Source of the DNA: Opitutaceae bacterium
GTDB lineage: Bacteria; Verrucomicrobiota; Verrucomicrobiia; Opitutales; Opitutaceae
Direction: 5' to 3'
DNA: 64,000 bases
Assembly: GCA_003151515.1 (NCBI GenBank)
Contig: PLXS01000025.1
Span: forward strand, 310,001-374,000
Numbering within the stretch: position 1 is the first letter of the stretch; each line of letters starts with the position of its first letter. Under the pieces are notes generated by a model. The model made no database searches and was not told the DNA's origin. It saw only the letters and a list, made by a program, of their open reading frames with translations. The position numbers and the translations under genes were made by a program. Below, piece after piece: positions 28,583 through 36,646 of this stretch.

Positions 28583-29416
28583 TCAGGGCAGCCAGGGGAA
28601 CCGGCGCGCGTCCGGCTTTCGCTTGCCGCGCTGCGCGGCGTGGAACTCCTTGGCCTCCTCGCTCATGTAGTACAGCAGCGTCGCGTTGCCCGAGAGCTCC
28701 TGGATTCCCGCCTGGCCGTCCAGATCGGCGTTGAACGCGCTCTTAAGGAGCCGGATGGCGAGCGGGCTCTTCTGCAGGATCTCCCCGGCCCATTCGACCC
28801 CGGTCTTCTCGAGCGCGCCCACGGGCACCACCGCGTTCACAAGCCCCATCCCGAGGGCCTGCGCGGCCGAGTATCTGCGGCACAGAAACCAGATCTCGCG
28901 GGCCCTCTTCTGGCCGACGATGCGCGCGAGGTAGCTCGCGCCGAAGCCCCCGTCGAAGCTGCCCATCGCCGGGCCGACCTGCCCGAAGACCGCGTTCTCG
29001 GCCGCGATCGTCAGGTCGCACACCAGGTGCAGGACGTGGCCGCCCCCGATCGCGTAGCCCGCGACGAGCGCGATCACGACCTTCGGGGCGGAGCGGATCA
29101 TCTTCTGCAGGTCGAGGACGTTCAACCTCGGGACCCCGTCGCCGCCCACGTAGCCCGCGCTCCCCCGCACGCTCTGGTCGCCGCCCGCACAGAAGGCGTA
29201 CTTGCCGTCCTTGTGGGGGCCGGCGCCCGTCAGCAGGACGACCCCCACCCTTTGGTCGTCGCGCGCGTCGGCGAGCGCCTCCATCATCTGCTGGATCGTC
29301 TCCGGCCTGAAGGCGTTTCGCTTCTCGGGCCGGTTGATCGTTATCTTCGCGATCCCGTCAGCCTTGTGGTAGAGGATGTCGGAGTAGCTTCCGGCGGATT
29401 TCCATTTGGGGGCCAT
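28583..29416 (-). CDS. menB: 1,4-dihydroxy-2-naphthoyl-CoA synthase
   Basis: This 277-residue crotonase-fold enzyme closes the naphthoquinone ring in menaquinone synthesis. Its motifs are very close to other Men[65 protein letters not shown] and [19 protein letters not shown] at 29416 gives the normal length. It is the last gene of a minus-strand series with menF and menD. menC, menE and menH are not in the window. Confidence 0.96.
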   Translation of the reverse strand: MAPKWKSAGSYSDILYHKADGIAKITINRPEKRNAFRPETIQQMMEALADARDDQRVGVVLLTGAGPHKDGKYAFCAGGDQSVRGSAGYVGGDGVPRLNVLDLQKMIRSAPKVVIALVAGYAIGGGHVLHLVCDLTIAAENAVFGQVGPAMGSFDGGFGASYLARIVGQKRAREIWFLCRRYSAAQALGMGLVNAVVPVGALEKTGVEWAGEILQKSPLAIRLLKSAFNADLDGQAGIQELSGNATLLYYMSEEAKEFHAAQRGKRKPDARRFPWLP

Positions 29417-29442
29417 GGGTTTGGGTCTCCTCCCGAAGTGGC

Positions 29443-31194
29443 CTAGCCGGGGGCGAGGGCGGAGGCAAACGCCTCTTTTCGCCAGGCGGCGTCCCTTTTG
29501 CGGTCGGTCCAGAGCTCCAGGACGCGGATGCCCGCCTCGGGCAGGCTGGCGACGAGCGACTCGAAGTGCGCCCAGTCCTCCACGGCCACATGCTCGACGC
29601 CGTGGGCGGCGCACAGCTTCGCGATGTCCGCCTCCTGGGGCGTCGCGAAGTATTCCTCGAAGACAGGGCCGAACTGCGCCACGGGCAGGTGCTCGAAGAT
29701 GCCGCCGCCGCGGTTGTTGATGACGACGACGGTCAGGCTCCCCTTGAACCGGGGCCGCAGCAAGAGCCCGTTTGAGTCGTGAAGGAACGCGAGGTCGCCC
29801 GTCAGCAGGACCGAGCGGGCCCCCTGGTAGGCGACGCCAAGCGCCGTCGAGAGCGTGCCGTCGATGCCGTTCGCCCCCCGGCTGAAGAAGATGCGGACGC
29901 CGCGGTCGTTCGCGGGCCACACGAACTCGATGTCGCGAACCGGCATGCTGTTCGCCACCGACACCGACGAAAACCTGGGAAGGAGCCTGCCGAGGAGCCA
30001 CGCGGCCTTGGGCTCGACGAGCGCCGCCTCCGCGCCGAGGCGGGCGTCCAGGGCGGCCGCCGCCCTCACCTCGTGGTCGTGCCACAGCCGCTCGTAGCCG
30101 CTCGGCTCCCGCGCTGCAGGCAGGCCGTGCGCAAGCTCGTCCAGGGTCGCGACCACCCTTCGCGTGGCCCCGTGCAGGGAGTCCCTGTTGTCCGGCCGCT
30201 CGGTGACGAAATGGACGGGGGCGTCGCCCGCCTCGAGCCACGATCTCAAGACCTTGCTGGTCGGCCACTCCCCGAGGCACAGGACCGCCTGCGGCCGCAG
30301 CGCCTGGGCCGCCTGCGGGTCGCGCAGGATGGCGTCGTAGCGCGTGACCAGGTGGGGCACGAGGGAGGCATGGTTGCGCGCGGGCGAGAGCCCGTCGGCA
30401 AGCACCGGCCAACCCAGGCGCCGGGAGACCGCCCCGACGCAGGCCGCGTGGGCCGCGCCGTCGGCCGCAAGCGCAGGGCCGGCTATGATGACACCGCGGA
30501 CCGACGGGTCGAGGGAGGGGATCTCCGAGGAGAGCCTCACGGCGGGCGCCGGCGACAGGTGCCCGAAGAACCTCTCCCAGTCGACGCCGGCGGCCAAGGC
30601 CGCGGCCGCGCCGCCGTCGGCGGTGGGCGCCAAGGGGTCGCGGAAGGGCGCGTTCAGGTGCACGGGACCGGCCATCGGGGCGAGCGCGCGCTCGACGGCG
30701 TGGGCGATCGTCTGGCGCAGGTAGCGCAGGAGCGCGAGACTCGCCTCCGGCACCGCGAGCTCATGGTAGAAGTTCACGTGGTCCCCGTAGAGGCGCTGCT
30801 GGTCGATCGTCTGGCCCGAGGCGCACGAGCGCATCTCCGGGGGCCGGTCCGCCGTGAAGACGACGAGCGGCACGCCCGCCTCCTGTGCCTCGATGACCGC
30901 CGGGAAGTAGTTCGCCCCGGCCGTCCCGCTCGTGCACACCAGGACCACGGGGCGCATGTTCTGCTTGGCGAGGCCGAGGGCGAAGAACGAGGCCGAGCGC
31001 TCGTCCAGCACGGGCACCGACTCGATCGCGGGGTGGCCCGCGAGCGCGAAGGCGAGCGGGGTCGAGCGCGAGCCCGGGGAGATGACCGCCCGGCCGACGC
31101 CCGACCGCGCGAGAGTCTCCGCGATGACGCTTCCCCAGAGGCTGTTCAGGTTGCGCGTGTCCAGGGACGGCGGGTGCTTCGGCTGCAGGTGCAT
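29443..31194 (-). CDS. menD: SEPHCHC synthase (MenD)
   Basis: This 583-residue thiamine diphosphate enzyme adds the succinic semialdehyde unit from 2-oxoglutarate to isochorismate. Motifs are [31 protein letters not shown] with the catalytic Glu, [36 protein letters not shown], and the ThDP-binding [16 protein letters not shown]...[15 protein letters not shown] region. It starts 9 bases past the menF stop. Confidence 0.95.
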   Translation of the reverse strand: MHLQPKHPPSLDTRNLNSLWGSVIAETLARSGVGRAVISPGSRSTPLAFALAGHPAIESVPVLDERSASFFALGLAKQNMRPVVLVCTSGTAGANYFPAVIEAQEAGVPLVVFTADRPPEMRSCASGQTIDQQRLYGDHVNFYHELAVPEASLALLRYLRQTIAHAVERALAPMAGPVHLNAPFRDPLAPTADGGAAAALAAGVDWERFFGHLSPAPAVRLSSEIPSLDPSVRGVIIAGPALAADGAAHAACVGAVSRRLGWPVLADGLSPARNHASLVPHLVTRYDAILRDPQAAQALRPQAVLCLGEWPTSKVLRSWLEAGDAPVHFVTERPDNRDSLHGATRRVVATLDELAHGLPAAREPSGYERLWHDHEVRAAAALDARLGAEAALVEPKAAWLLGRLLPRFSSVSVANSMPVRDIEFVWPANDRGVRIFFSRGANGIDGTLSTALGVAYQGARSVLLTGDLAFLHDSNGLLLRPRFKGSLTVVVINNRGGGIFEHLPVAQFGPVFEEYFATPQEADIAKLCAAHGVEHVAVEDWAHFESLVASLPEAGIRVLELWTDRKRDAAWRKEAFASALAPG

Positions 31195-31203
31195 GGCGGC
31201 TCG

Positions 31204-32628
31204 CTAGCTCCCCAGCAGGGCGTCCTGGATGGCCCTGAACTTGAGCTCGGTCTCGGCGAGCTCCATCTCCGGCGAGGAACCCGCGACTATGCCGGCGCCC
31301 GCGTACATGCGAGCCCGGTTTCCGTCGACCAGGGCCGAGCGCAGCCCCACCACGAACTGGCCCCCCCCGCGGGAGTCGATCCAGCCCAGGGCGCCCCCGT
31401 AGAGACCCCTAGAGAACGCCTCGAGCTCGGCGATCGCCGGCACGGCGACCTCCCTGGGCGTCCCACCGACGGCCGGCGTCGGGTGGAGGGCGCCCAGCAT
31501 GTCGAGCAGCCTCACGCCCCGGGGGACGCGCGCCTCGAAGGGAGTGTGCAGGTGCTGCACGTTGGACAGGCGCTTGAGGAAGGGCCTCGCCGGGTAGCGC
31601 AGCTCCAGGCCGAGAGGGGTGAGCCGGCGCAGGATGGACTCCAGGACGATTCGCTGCTCGCGCACGTCCTTTTCGCTGCGCATCAGGCGCGTCCCCAGCG
31701 AGGCGTCCTCGCTCGCCGTGGCGCCACGGGCCATGGAGCCGGCGAGCGCCTCGGTGTACACGAAGCCGTCCTCGACGCGCAGCAGGAGCTCGGGGCTCGC
31801 CCCGATGAAGCTCTGGCCGCGACCGTTCGCAACCGAGAAGGATGTGCAGTCGGGAAACCTCTGGCGAAGGCCGTTTAGCATGTACAGGGGGTCCAGGCCC
31901 GCGTCCGCCCGGGCCTCCTTCGCCCGCGCGAGCACGATCTTCTGGAACTCCCCGCGCTCGATGCGCTCCACGGCGCGGCTTACCGCGGACTCGTAGCTGC
32001 GGCCGCCGCCCACCTCGCTCACGGACACCGGGCCGGCCGGGCCGCCGGAAAGCTCCGGCGCCTGGAAGTCGAACGAGCGGAACTTGGCGTGGGCCCTCCA
32101 GACCCTAGCGGCGAGCATCTCGACCGGCGCCTCAGCCGTGACGAGCAGGTTCGCGACGGCCGTCGTGCGGCCGCCGCGCTGGGCGACCTGCCAGCGCGGG
32201 ACGAAGACGCGCGCCGCCTCGAAGGGCTCCCCCTCCCCGACCGTGTCCAGGAAGGCGAAGGCCGCCAGGAAATGCGGCCCGCCGAACGCGGCGTCGTGGT
32301 CGCCGACTGCGAACGCGTCCTCGAGCGCCATGTCGATGAAGCGCTGGCACTGCGAGAAGCGCCCCGGGCCCGAGGCCGTGAACGAGAGGACCGAGTCAGC
32401 GCCGGCGATGGCCCAGCCCTCCGAGGGCCTCTCCGCGTAGAAGTGGCGCTCCCCGGGCTCGAAGATGGACTCGAGGACCGCGAGGGGGTCCAGGCTCTCG
32501 ACCTGGATCGTGATGCTCGCGAGCTTGGGCCGGCCGGCTTGGGCGGCGCTGTCGCGGCACTCCGACAGGAACCCGATCAGCGCCTCGGGCGAGGCGTTCG
32601 CGACGGGGTCGATCGGCAGGATGGTCAC
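31204..32628 (-). CDS. menF: Isochorismate synthase
   Basis: This 474-residue chorismate-utilising enzyme makes isochorismate, the first menaquinone-specific step. Motifs are GEFQKIVLARAKE, GASPELLLRVEDG, TEALAGSMARGAT, HLHTPFEAR, HPTPAVGGTPRE, SRGLYGGALGWID and the metal-binding AGAGIVAGSSPEMELAETE. The GTG at 32628 overlaps the metG stop (GTGA) and gives a complete N-terminal half (MTILPIDPVA). Its position with menD and menB favours menaquinone over a siderophore role. Confidence 0.93.
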   Translation of the reverse strand: MTILPIDPVANASPEALIGFLSECRDSAAQAGRPKLASITIQVESLDPLAVLESIFEPGERHFYAERPSEGWAIAGADSVLSFTASGPGRFSQCQRFIDMALEDAFAVGDHDAAFGGPHFLAAFAFLDTVGEGEPFEAARVFVPRWQVAQRGGRTTAVANLLVTAEAPVEMLAARVWRAHAKFRSFDFQAPELSGGPAGPVSVSEVGGGRSYESAVSRAVERIERGEFQKIVLARAKEARADAGLDPLYMLNGLRQRFPDCTSFSVANGRGQSFIGASPELLLRVEDGFVYTEALAGSMARGATASEDASLGTRLMRSEKDVREQRIVLESILRRLTPLGLELRYPARPFLKRLSNVQHLHTPFEARVPRGVRLLDMLGALHPTPAVGGTPREVAVPAIAELEAFSRGLYGGALGWIDSRGGGQFVVGLRSALVDGNRARMYAGAGIVAGSSPEMELAETELKFRAIQDALLGS

Positions 32629-34163
32629 GGGGCCTTGTCCGCCGCCGGAAGCGGCCTGGGGAAGAGGACGAGGGAGGCCGCCACCCTCGAGCCGACCAGG
32701 GAGTCGCCCCAGGCGAGCTCCTCGGTCCACGTGCCCCGCGGCGTCGAGCCCAGGACGGCGGCCATCTTCGCGCTCGCCCCCGGCATGACGGGGCGCAGAG
32801 CCACGCTCGCCAGGCGCAGGGCCTCGGCAATCGTCGCAAGCGAGGTCTCCAGAAGCGCCCGGTCGGCCGGATCCGTGGACTTTCCGAGCTTCCAGGGCGC
32901 CCTCTTCTCGACGTAGGCGTTTATCGAGCGCACGAATGCAAAGAGGCGCTCGAGCGCCGTGTGGAACTGGAACTGCTCGAAGAGCGCGAGGTACTCGGAG
33001 CGCGTCGCCTCCCAGAGGGCGCGCACCTCGTCCTCGGCCTGCGCCCCCACGCCCGCCGCGGGCACCGTCCCCCCCGAGAACCGGTTCGTCATGTTGAGCG
33101 AGCGGTTGACCAGGTTGCCCAGGTCGTTCGCCAGGTCGCTGTTGTAGCGAACGAGGAAGAGCTCGCGCGAGAAGTCGCCGTCCTGGCCGACGTTCATCTC
33201 CCTGATGAGGAAGTAGCGCAGCGCGTCCGGCCCGAACTCGCCGATCAGGTCCAGGGGGTTCAGGGCGTTGCCGGCGCTCTTGGACATCTTCGAGCCGGCC
33301 GTGAGCCACCAGCCGTGCACGAGGATCCCCTTCGGCAGCTCGAGGCCCGCCGCGCGCAGCATGATCGGCCAGTAGACCGCGTGCGGGGGCACGAGGATGT
33401 CCTTGCCGATGACGTGCCAGTTGGCCGGCCACAGGCCCGGCCTGTCCGCCACCGCCGAGTAGTAGTTGACGAGGGCATCGAACCAAACGTACGTGACGAA
33501 TCCCGGGTCGAAGGGGAGCGGTATCCCCCACTCCAGGCGCTCGCGCGGCCGCGAGATGCACAGGTCGTTCAGGGGCTCCTTCAGAAACTCCATCACCTGC
33601 CTCTGGCGGAACTGCGGGAAGATGTACCGGTCGTTCGCCTTCAGGAAGTCGACGAGCCACGCCTGGTGGTCGCGCAGCCTGAAGAAGTAGTTCGGCTCCA
33701 CGATCTCCGACACCTCGCCGAAGATCTCCGGCCAGGTGCCGTCCGGGTTGCGGTCCTTGCCCTGCAGGAACTGCTCCTGGCGGGTGCTGTAGAAGCCGCG
33801 GTACTCGCCCTTGTAGATGTCGCCCTTGTCGAAGAGGCGCTGCAGGATGTCGCGCACGACCCTCTTGTGGCGCTCCTCCGTCGTCCTGATGAAGTCGTCG
33901 TTCGAGATCTCAAGGCGGGGAAGCAGCGCCCGGAACTCGGCGCTCACCTCGTCCGCGAACGCCTGCGGGGCGACGCCCCTCGCGCGGGCGGTCTGCTGGA
34001 CCTTCTGGCCGTGCTCGTCGGTGCCGGTCAGGAAGTGCACGCGGTCCCCCATGAGCCTGCGGTGGCGCGCGATCACGTCGGTAAGCACCTTCTCATAGGC
34101 GTGGCCGATGTGCGGCGACCCGTTGACGTAGTCGATCGCGGTGGTGATGTAGAAATCGGCCAT
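32625..34163 (-). CDS. metG: Methionyl-tRNA synthetase
   Basis: This 512-residue class I aminoacyl-tRNA synthetase has DYVNGSPHIGHAYEK (HIGH), FLTGTDEHGQKVQQTA, TYVWFDALVNYYSAV, VHGWWLTAGSKMSKSAGN (KMSKS) and an anticodon-binding helical C-terminus. The CP/zinc-knuckle region reads GFYSTRQEQF where cysteine-rich forms have CxxCE, so it appears to be a zinc-free type. There is no C-terminal tRNA-binding (EMAP-like) domain, which makes it shorter than E. coli MetG. It sits between rdgB and menF. Confidence 0.95.
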   Translation of the reverse strand: MADFYITTAIDYVNGSPHIGHAYEKVLTDVIARHRRLMGDRVHFLTGTDEHGQKVQQTARARGVAPQAFADEVSAEFRALLPRLEISNDDFIRTTEERHKRVVRDILQRLFDKGDIYKGEYRGFYSTRQEQFLQGKDRNPDGTWPEIFGEVSEIVEPNYFFRLRDHQAWLVDFLKANDRYIFPQFRQRQVMEFLKEPLNDLCISRPRERLEWGIPLPFDPGFVTYVWFDALVNYYSAVADRPGLWPANWHVIGKDILVPPHAVYWPIMLRAAGLELPKGILVHGWWLTAGSKMSKSAGNALNPLDLIGEFGPDALRYFLIREMNVGQDGDFSRELFLVRYNSDLANDLGNLVNRSLNMTNRFSGGTVPAAGVGAQAEDEVRALWEATRSEYLALFEQFQFHTALERLFAFVRSINAYVEKRAPWKLGKSTDPADRALLETSLATIAEALRLASVALRPVMPGASAKMAAVLGSTPRGTWTEELAWGDSLVGSRVAASLVLFPRPLPAADKAP

Positions 34164-34173
34164 GGGGGGGCGA

Positions 34174-34830
34174 CTAAAGCACGGTTTGCGGCCCCGCCGC
34201 AAGCCAGCCGACGCACTCCACCCAGGCCCTGCCCCGGTGGCTTATCCTGTTCTTCTCCAGGGGCGCCATCTCGGCCATCGTGAGCTCGTGTCCCTGCGGG
34301 ACGAACAGGGGGTCGTAGCCGAAGCCGCGGCAGCCCCTGGGCTCCGCGGCGAGGCTGCCCCTGCATCGCCCCTCGAAGAGGCGCTCGGCTCCGCCCGGCC
34401 CGCAGAGGAAGAGGGTGCAGACAAACTCCGCCCCCCGCTCCTTCGCGGGCACGCCGCGCATGGCCTCCACGAGCTTCGCAAGGTTGGCCGGCGCGTCGGA
34501 GCGCGGCCCAGCGAAATACGCCGACTCGACGCCGGGGGCGCCGCCCAGGGCGTCGACGCACAGGCCGCTGTCGTCCGCGAGCGCCCAGGCCCCCTCGGGC
34601 AGCAGGGGCATCAAGGCGCGGGCCTTCTTGGCCGCGTTCCCCGCAAAGCTGCCCGTGTCCTCGCTCACGGGTGGCATCCCGCCGACCTCGGCCGCGCTCG
34701 CGATGATGAGCGCCGGCCCATTGCCGCGCAGGGAGTCGGCCAGGGCCTGGAACTCCGCGGCCTTGTTGGGGTTCGCGGAGGCAAGGTAGAGCCTGAGCGG
34801 CCCCCGGGGCCGCGCGTCAGGCCCTGACAT
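34174..34830 (-). CDS. rdgB: RdgB/HAM1 non-canonical purine NTP pyrophosphatase
   Basis: This 218-residue enzyme hydrolyses dITP, XTP and ITP to keep deaminated purines out of nucleic acids. Motifs are LYLASANPNKAAEFQAL, SEDTGSFAGNAAKKA, ALADDSGLCVDALGGAPGV, GCRGFGYDPLFVP, and MAPLEKNRISHRGRA with the His-Arg pair. ATG at 34830 overlaps the upstream MBL gene by 14 bases. It ends 10 bases before metG starts. Confidence 0.94.
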   Translation of the reverse strand: MSGPDARPRGPLRLYLASANPNKAAEFQALADSLRGNGPALIIASAAEVGGMPPVSEDTGSFAGNAAKKARALMPLLPEGAWALADDSGLCVDALGGAPGVESAYFAGPRSDAPANLAKLVEAMRGVPAKERGAEFVCTLFLCGPGGAERLFEGRCRGSLAAEPRGCRGFGYDPLFVPQGHELTMAEMAPLEKNRISHRGRAWVECVGWLAAGPQTVL

Positions 34831-35452
34831 AGGGATTGGTCGCCTTCTCGGCGCCCACGCTCGTGGGGCCGCCGTGGCCCGGGTAAAGCGCGGTCTCGTC
34901 CGCAAGCGTGTAGATGCGCGTCCGTATGGAGGCCTCGAGCTGCGCGAAGTCCCCCCCGGGGATGTCCGTGCGCCCGACGCTGCCCCGGAAGATCGCGTCG
35001 CCCGGGAACGCGGCGCGCTCGCCGGCAAAATGGAACATGAGGCTCCCTGGGCAGTGTCCCGGGACATGGCGCACGCCCACCTTCTGGCCGAACGCCTCGA
35101 TCGTGTCCCCGTCCTCGAGCCAGCGGTCGATCCCGACGGGCTCCAGGACCGCACCGGGGAACACGAGGGGCTTCATGAGCTCGGGCTTGAGGTACAGCGG
35201 CCTGTCGGCGGGGTGCCCGTGGGTCATGGCCCCGCTCTTGCGCACGACCTCGGCGGCGCCCTGCGTGTGGTCCCAGTGGCCGTGGGTGAGCCACAGCATG
35301 GCAAGCTTGCAGCGCTCGGCCTTCAGGATGGGCTCCACCTGGGCCCAGACGCCCAGGGGCGCGTCGACAAGGACCGCTGCTCCCAGGGCGGGATCGGTCA
35401 GCAGGTAGGCGTTGGTCGGGATCGGGCCCGCGGGCAGGACATGGACGTTCAC
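34817..35452 (-). CDS. Metallo-beta-lactamase fold hydrolase (glyoxalase II/YcbL-like)
   Basis: This 211-residue protein has the metal-binding motif LTHGHWDHTQGA and the further ligands in HVPGHCPGSLMFH, FPGDAIFRGSVGRTDIPGG and LYPGHGGPTS. This is the arrangement of short glyoxalase II-like hydrolases (YcbL), which lack the C-terminal glutathione-binding domain. A thioester hydrolase role is likely, but the substrate is open. The start is GTG at 35452. It heads the six-gene minus-strand run MBL, rdgB, metG, menF, menD, menB. Confidence 0.87.
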   Translation of the reverse strand: MNVHVLPAGPIPTNAYLLTDPALGAAVLVDAPLGVWAQVEPILKAERCKLAMLWLTHGHWDHTQGAAEVVRKSGAMTHGHPADRPLYLKPELMKPLVFPGAVLEPVGIDRWLEDGDTIEAFGQKVGVRHVPGHCPGSLMFHFAGERAAFPGDAIFRGSVGRTDIPGGDFAQLEASIRTRIYTLADETALYPGHGGPTSVGAEKATNPYVRA

Positions 35453-35483
35453 ACCTCAAAATGACGCCATCGGGCCCGGGTCC

Positions 35484-35513
35484 GCAAAGGCGAAAATTCA
35501 CCTTCACCTTTGC
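35484..35513. promoter_or_regulatory. Interrupted palindrome between the MBL gene and leuB
   Basis: GCAAAGGCGAA (35484-35494) and TTCACCTTTGC (35503-35513) form an inverted repeat matching at 10 of 11 positions around an 8-base spacer. It lies in the 93-base gap between divergent starts (35452 and 35546). That position suits an operator for a dimeric regulator or an early leader hairpin for leuB. No regulator is identified. Confidence 0.4.
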
Positions 35514-35545
35514 CGCGCCAGCGGCTACCGATAGGCCCCTTTTAC

Positions 35546-36646
35546 ATGCCGACCATCAAGTTCGCAGTCCTCCCAGGAGATTACATCGGGCCGGAGGTGA
35601 TGGCCGAGGCGCTGCGCGTGCTGGAGCACGTCGCCCGCCAGGAGGGCCTGGTCCTTGAGGCGCGCCCGGCCGACGTGGGCGGCGCCGGCATCGACAACCA
35701 CGGCAAGGCGCTGCCGGACAGCACGTTGCGGCTGTGCGAGAGGAGCGACGCCATCCTCTTCGGCTCGGTCGGCGGGCCGAAATGGGAGAAGCTGCCGCCG
35801 AAGGAGCAGCCCGAGCGCGCGGCCCTGCTGCCCTTAAGGAAGCACTTCACGCTCTTCGCGAACATCAGGCCCGGTCTCCTCTACAAGGAGCTCAAGGCCG
35901 CCTCCCCGATCAAGGACGAGCGCATCGCCGACGGGATCGACATCGTGTGCATACGCGAGCTGACGGGCGGCCTGTACTTCGGCAAGCCCAAGGAGACGAC
36001 CACGCTCGCGGACGGCGACCTGCAGGCGGTCGACACCATGGTCTACCGCAAGAGCGAGATCGAGCGGATCACCCGCACGGCCGTCGAGACGGCCCGCTCC
36101 CGCAAGCGCAGGCTCTGCTCCATCGACAAGGCCAACATCCTGGAGACATCGGTCCTGTGGCGAAGGACCGTGTCGGAGTACGTGGCGCGCCACGCGCCCG
36201 ATGTTGAGCTCAGCCACATGTACGTCGACAATGCGGCCATGCAGCTCGTTCGCAGTCCCAACCAGTTCGACGTGTTCGTGACCGAGAACATGTTCGGCGA
36301 CATCCTCTCGGACGAGATGGCCGTCATCTGCGGCTCCCTGGGCATGCTCTCCTCGGCGTCGATCGGGACGGGCAAGAACTCGCTCGGCCTGCCGTTCGGC
36401 CTCTACGAGCCCGCGGGCGGCACCGCGCCCGACATCGCCGGCAAGGGGGTCGCCAACCCCTGCGCCCAGGTGCTCTCGACGGCGCTCATGCTGCGCTACA
36501 GCTTCGGGCTGGAGAAGGCCGCCGCGAGGATCGAGGCCGCTGTCAGGAAGGCCGTGACCGGCGGCGCGAGGACGGCCGACATCGCGTTCGGCGGGGCCGC
36601 CGTCGGGACGCGCGGGATGGCCGACGCGATCATTGCCGCGCTATGA
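35546..36646 (+). CDS. leuB: 3-isopropylmalate dehydrogenase
   Basis: This 366-residue NAD-dependent enzyme oxidatively decarboxylates 3-isopropylmalate in leucine synthesis. Motifs are AVLPGDYIGPEVMAEAL, LFGSVGGPKW, FANIRPG, IRELTGGLYFGKP, SIDKANILETSVLWRR, MYVDNAAMQLV, TENMFGDILSDEMAVICGSL and EPAGGTAPDIAGKG (shown partly). The FAN-type IRPG loop and length fit LeuB rather than isocitrate dehydrogenase. The stop overlaps the alaS start as ATGA. Confidence 0.95.
   Translation: MPTIKFAVLPGDYIGPEVMAEALRVLEHVARQEGLVLEARPADVGGAGIDNHGKALPDSTLRLCERSDAILFGSVGGPKWEKLPPKEQPERAALLPLRKHFTLFANIRPGLLYKELKAASPIKDERIADGIDIVCIRELTGGLYFGKPKETTTLADGDLQAVDTMVYRKSEIERITRTAVETARSRKRRLCSIDKANILETSVLWRRTVSEYVARHAPDVELSHMYVDNAAMQLVRSPNQFDVFVTENMFGDILSDEMAVICGSLGMLSSASIGTGKNSLGLPFGLYEPAGGTAPDIAGKGVANPCAQVLSTALMLRYSFGLEKAAARIEAAVRKAVTGGARTADIAFGGAAVGTRGMADAIIAAL

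Noticed and set aside
29779-31878. Long plus-strand frame across menD and menF
   Set aside because: It is antisense to two well-supported enzymes and its product is Arg/Gly/Val-rich without domains.
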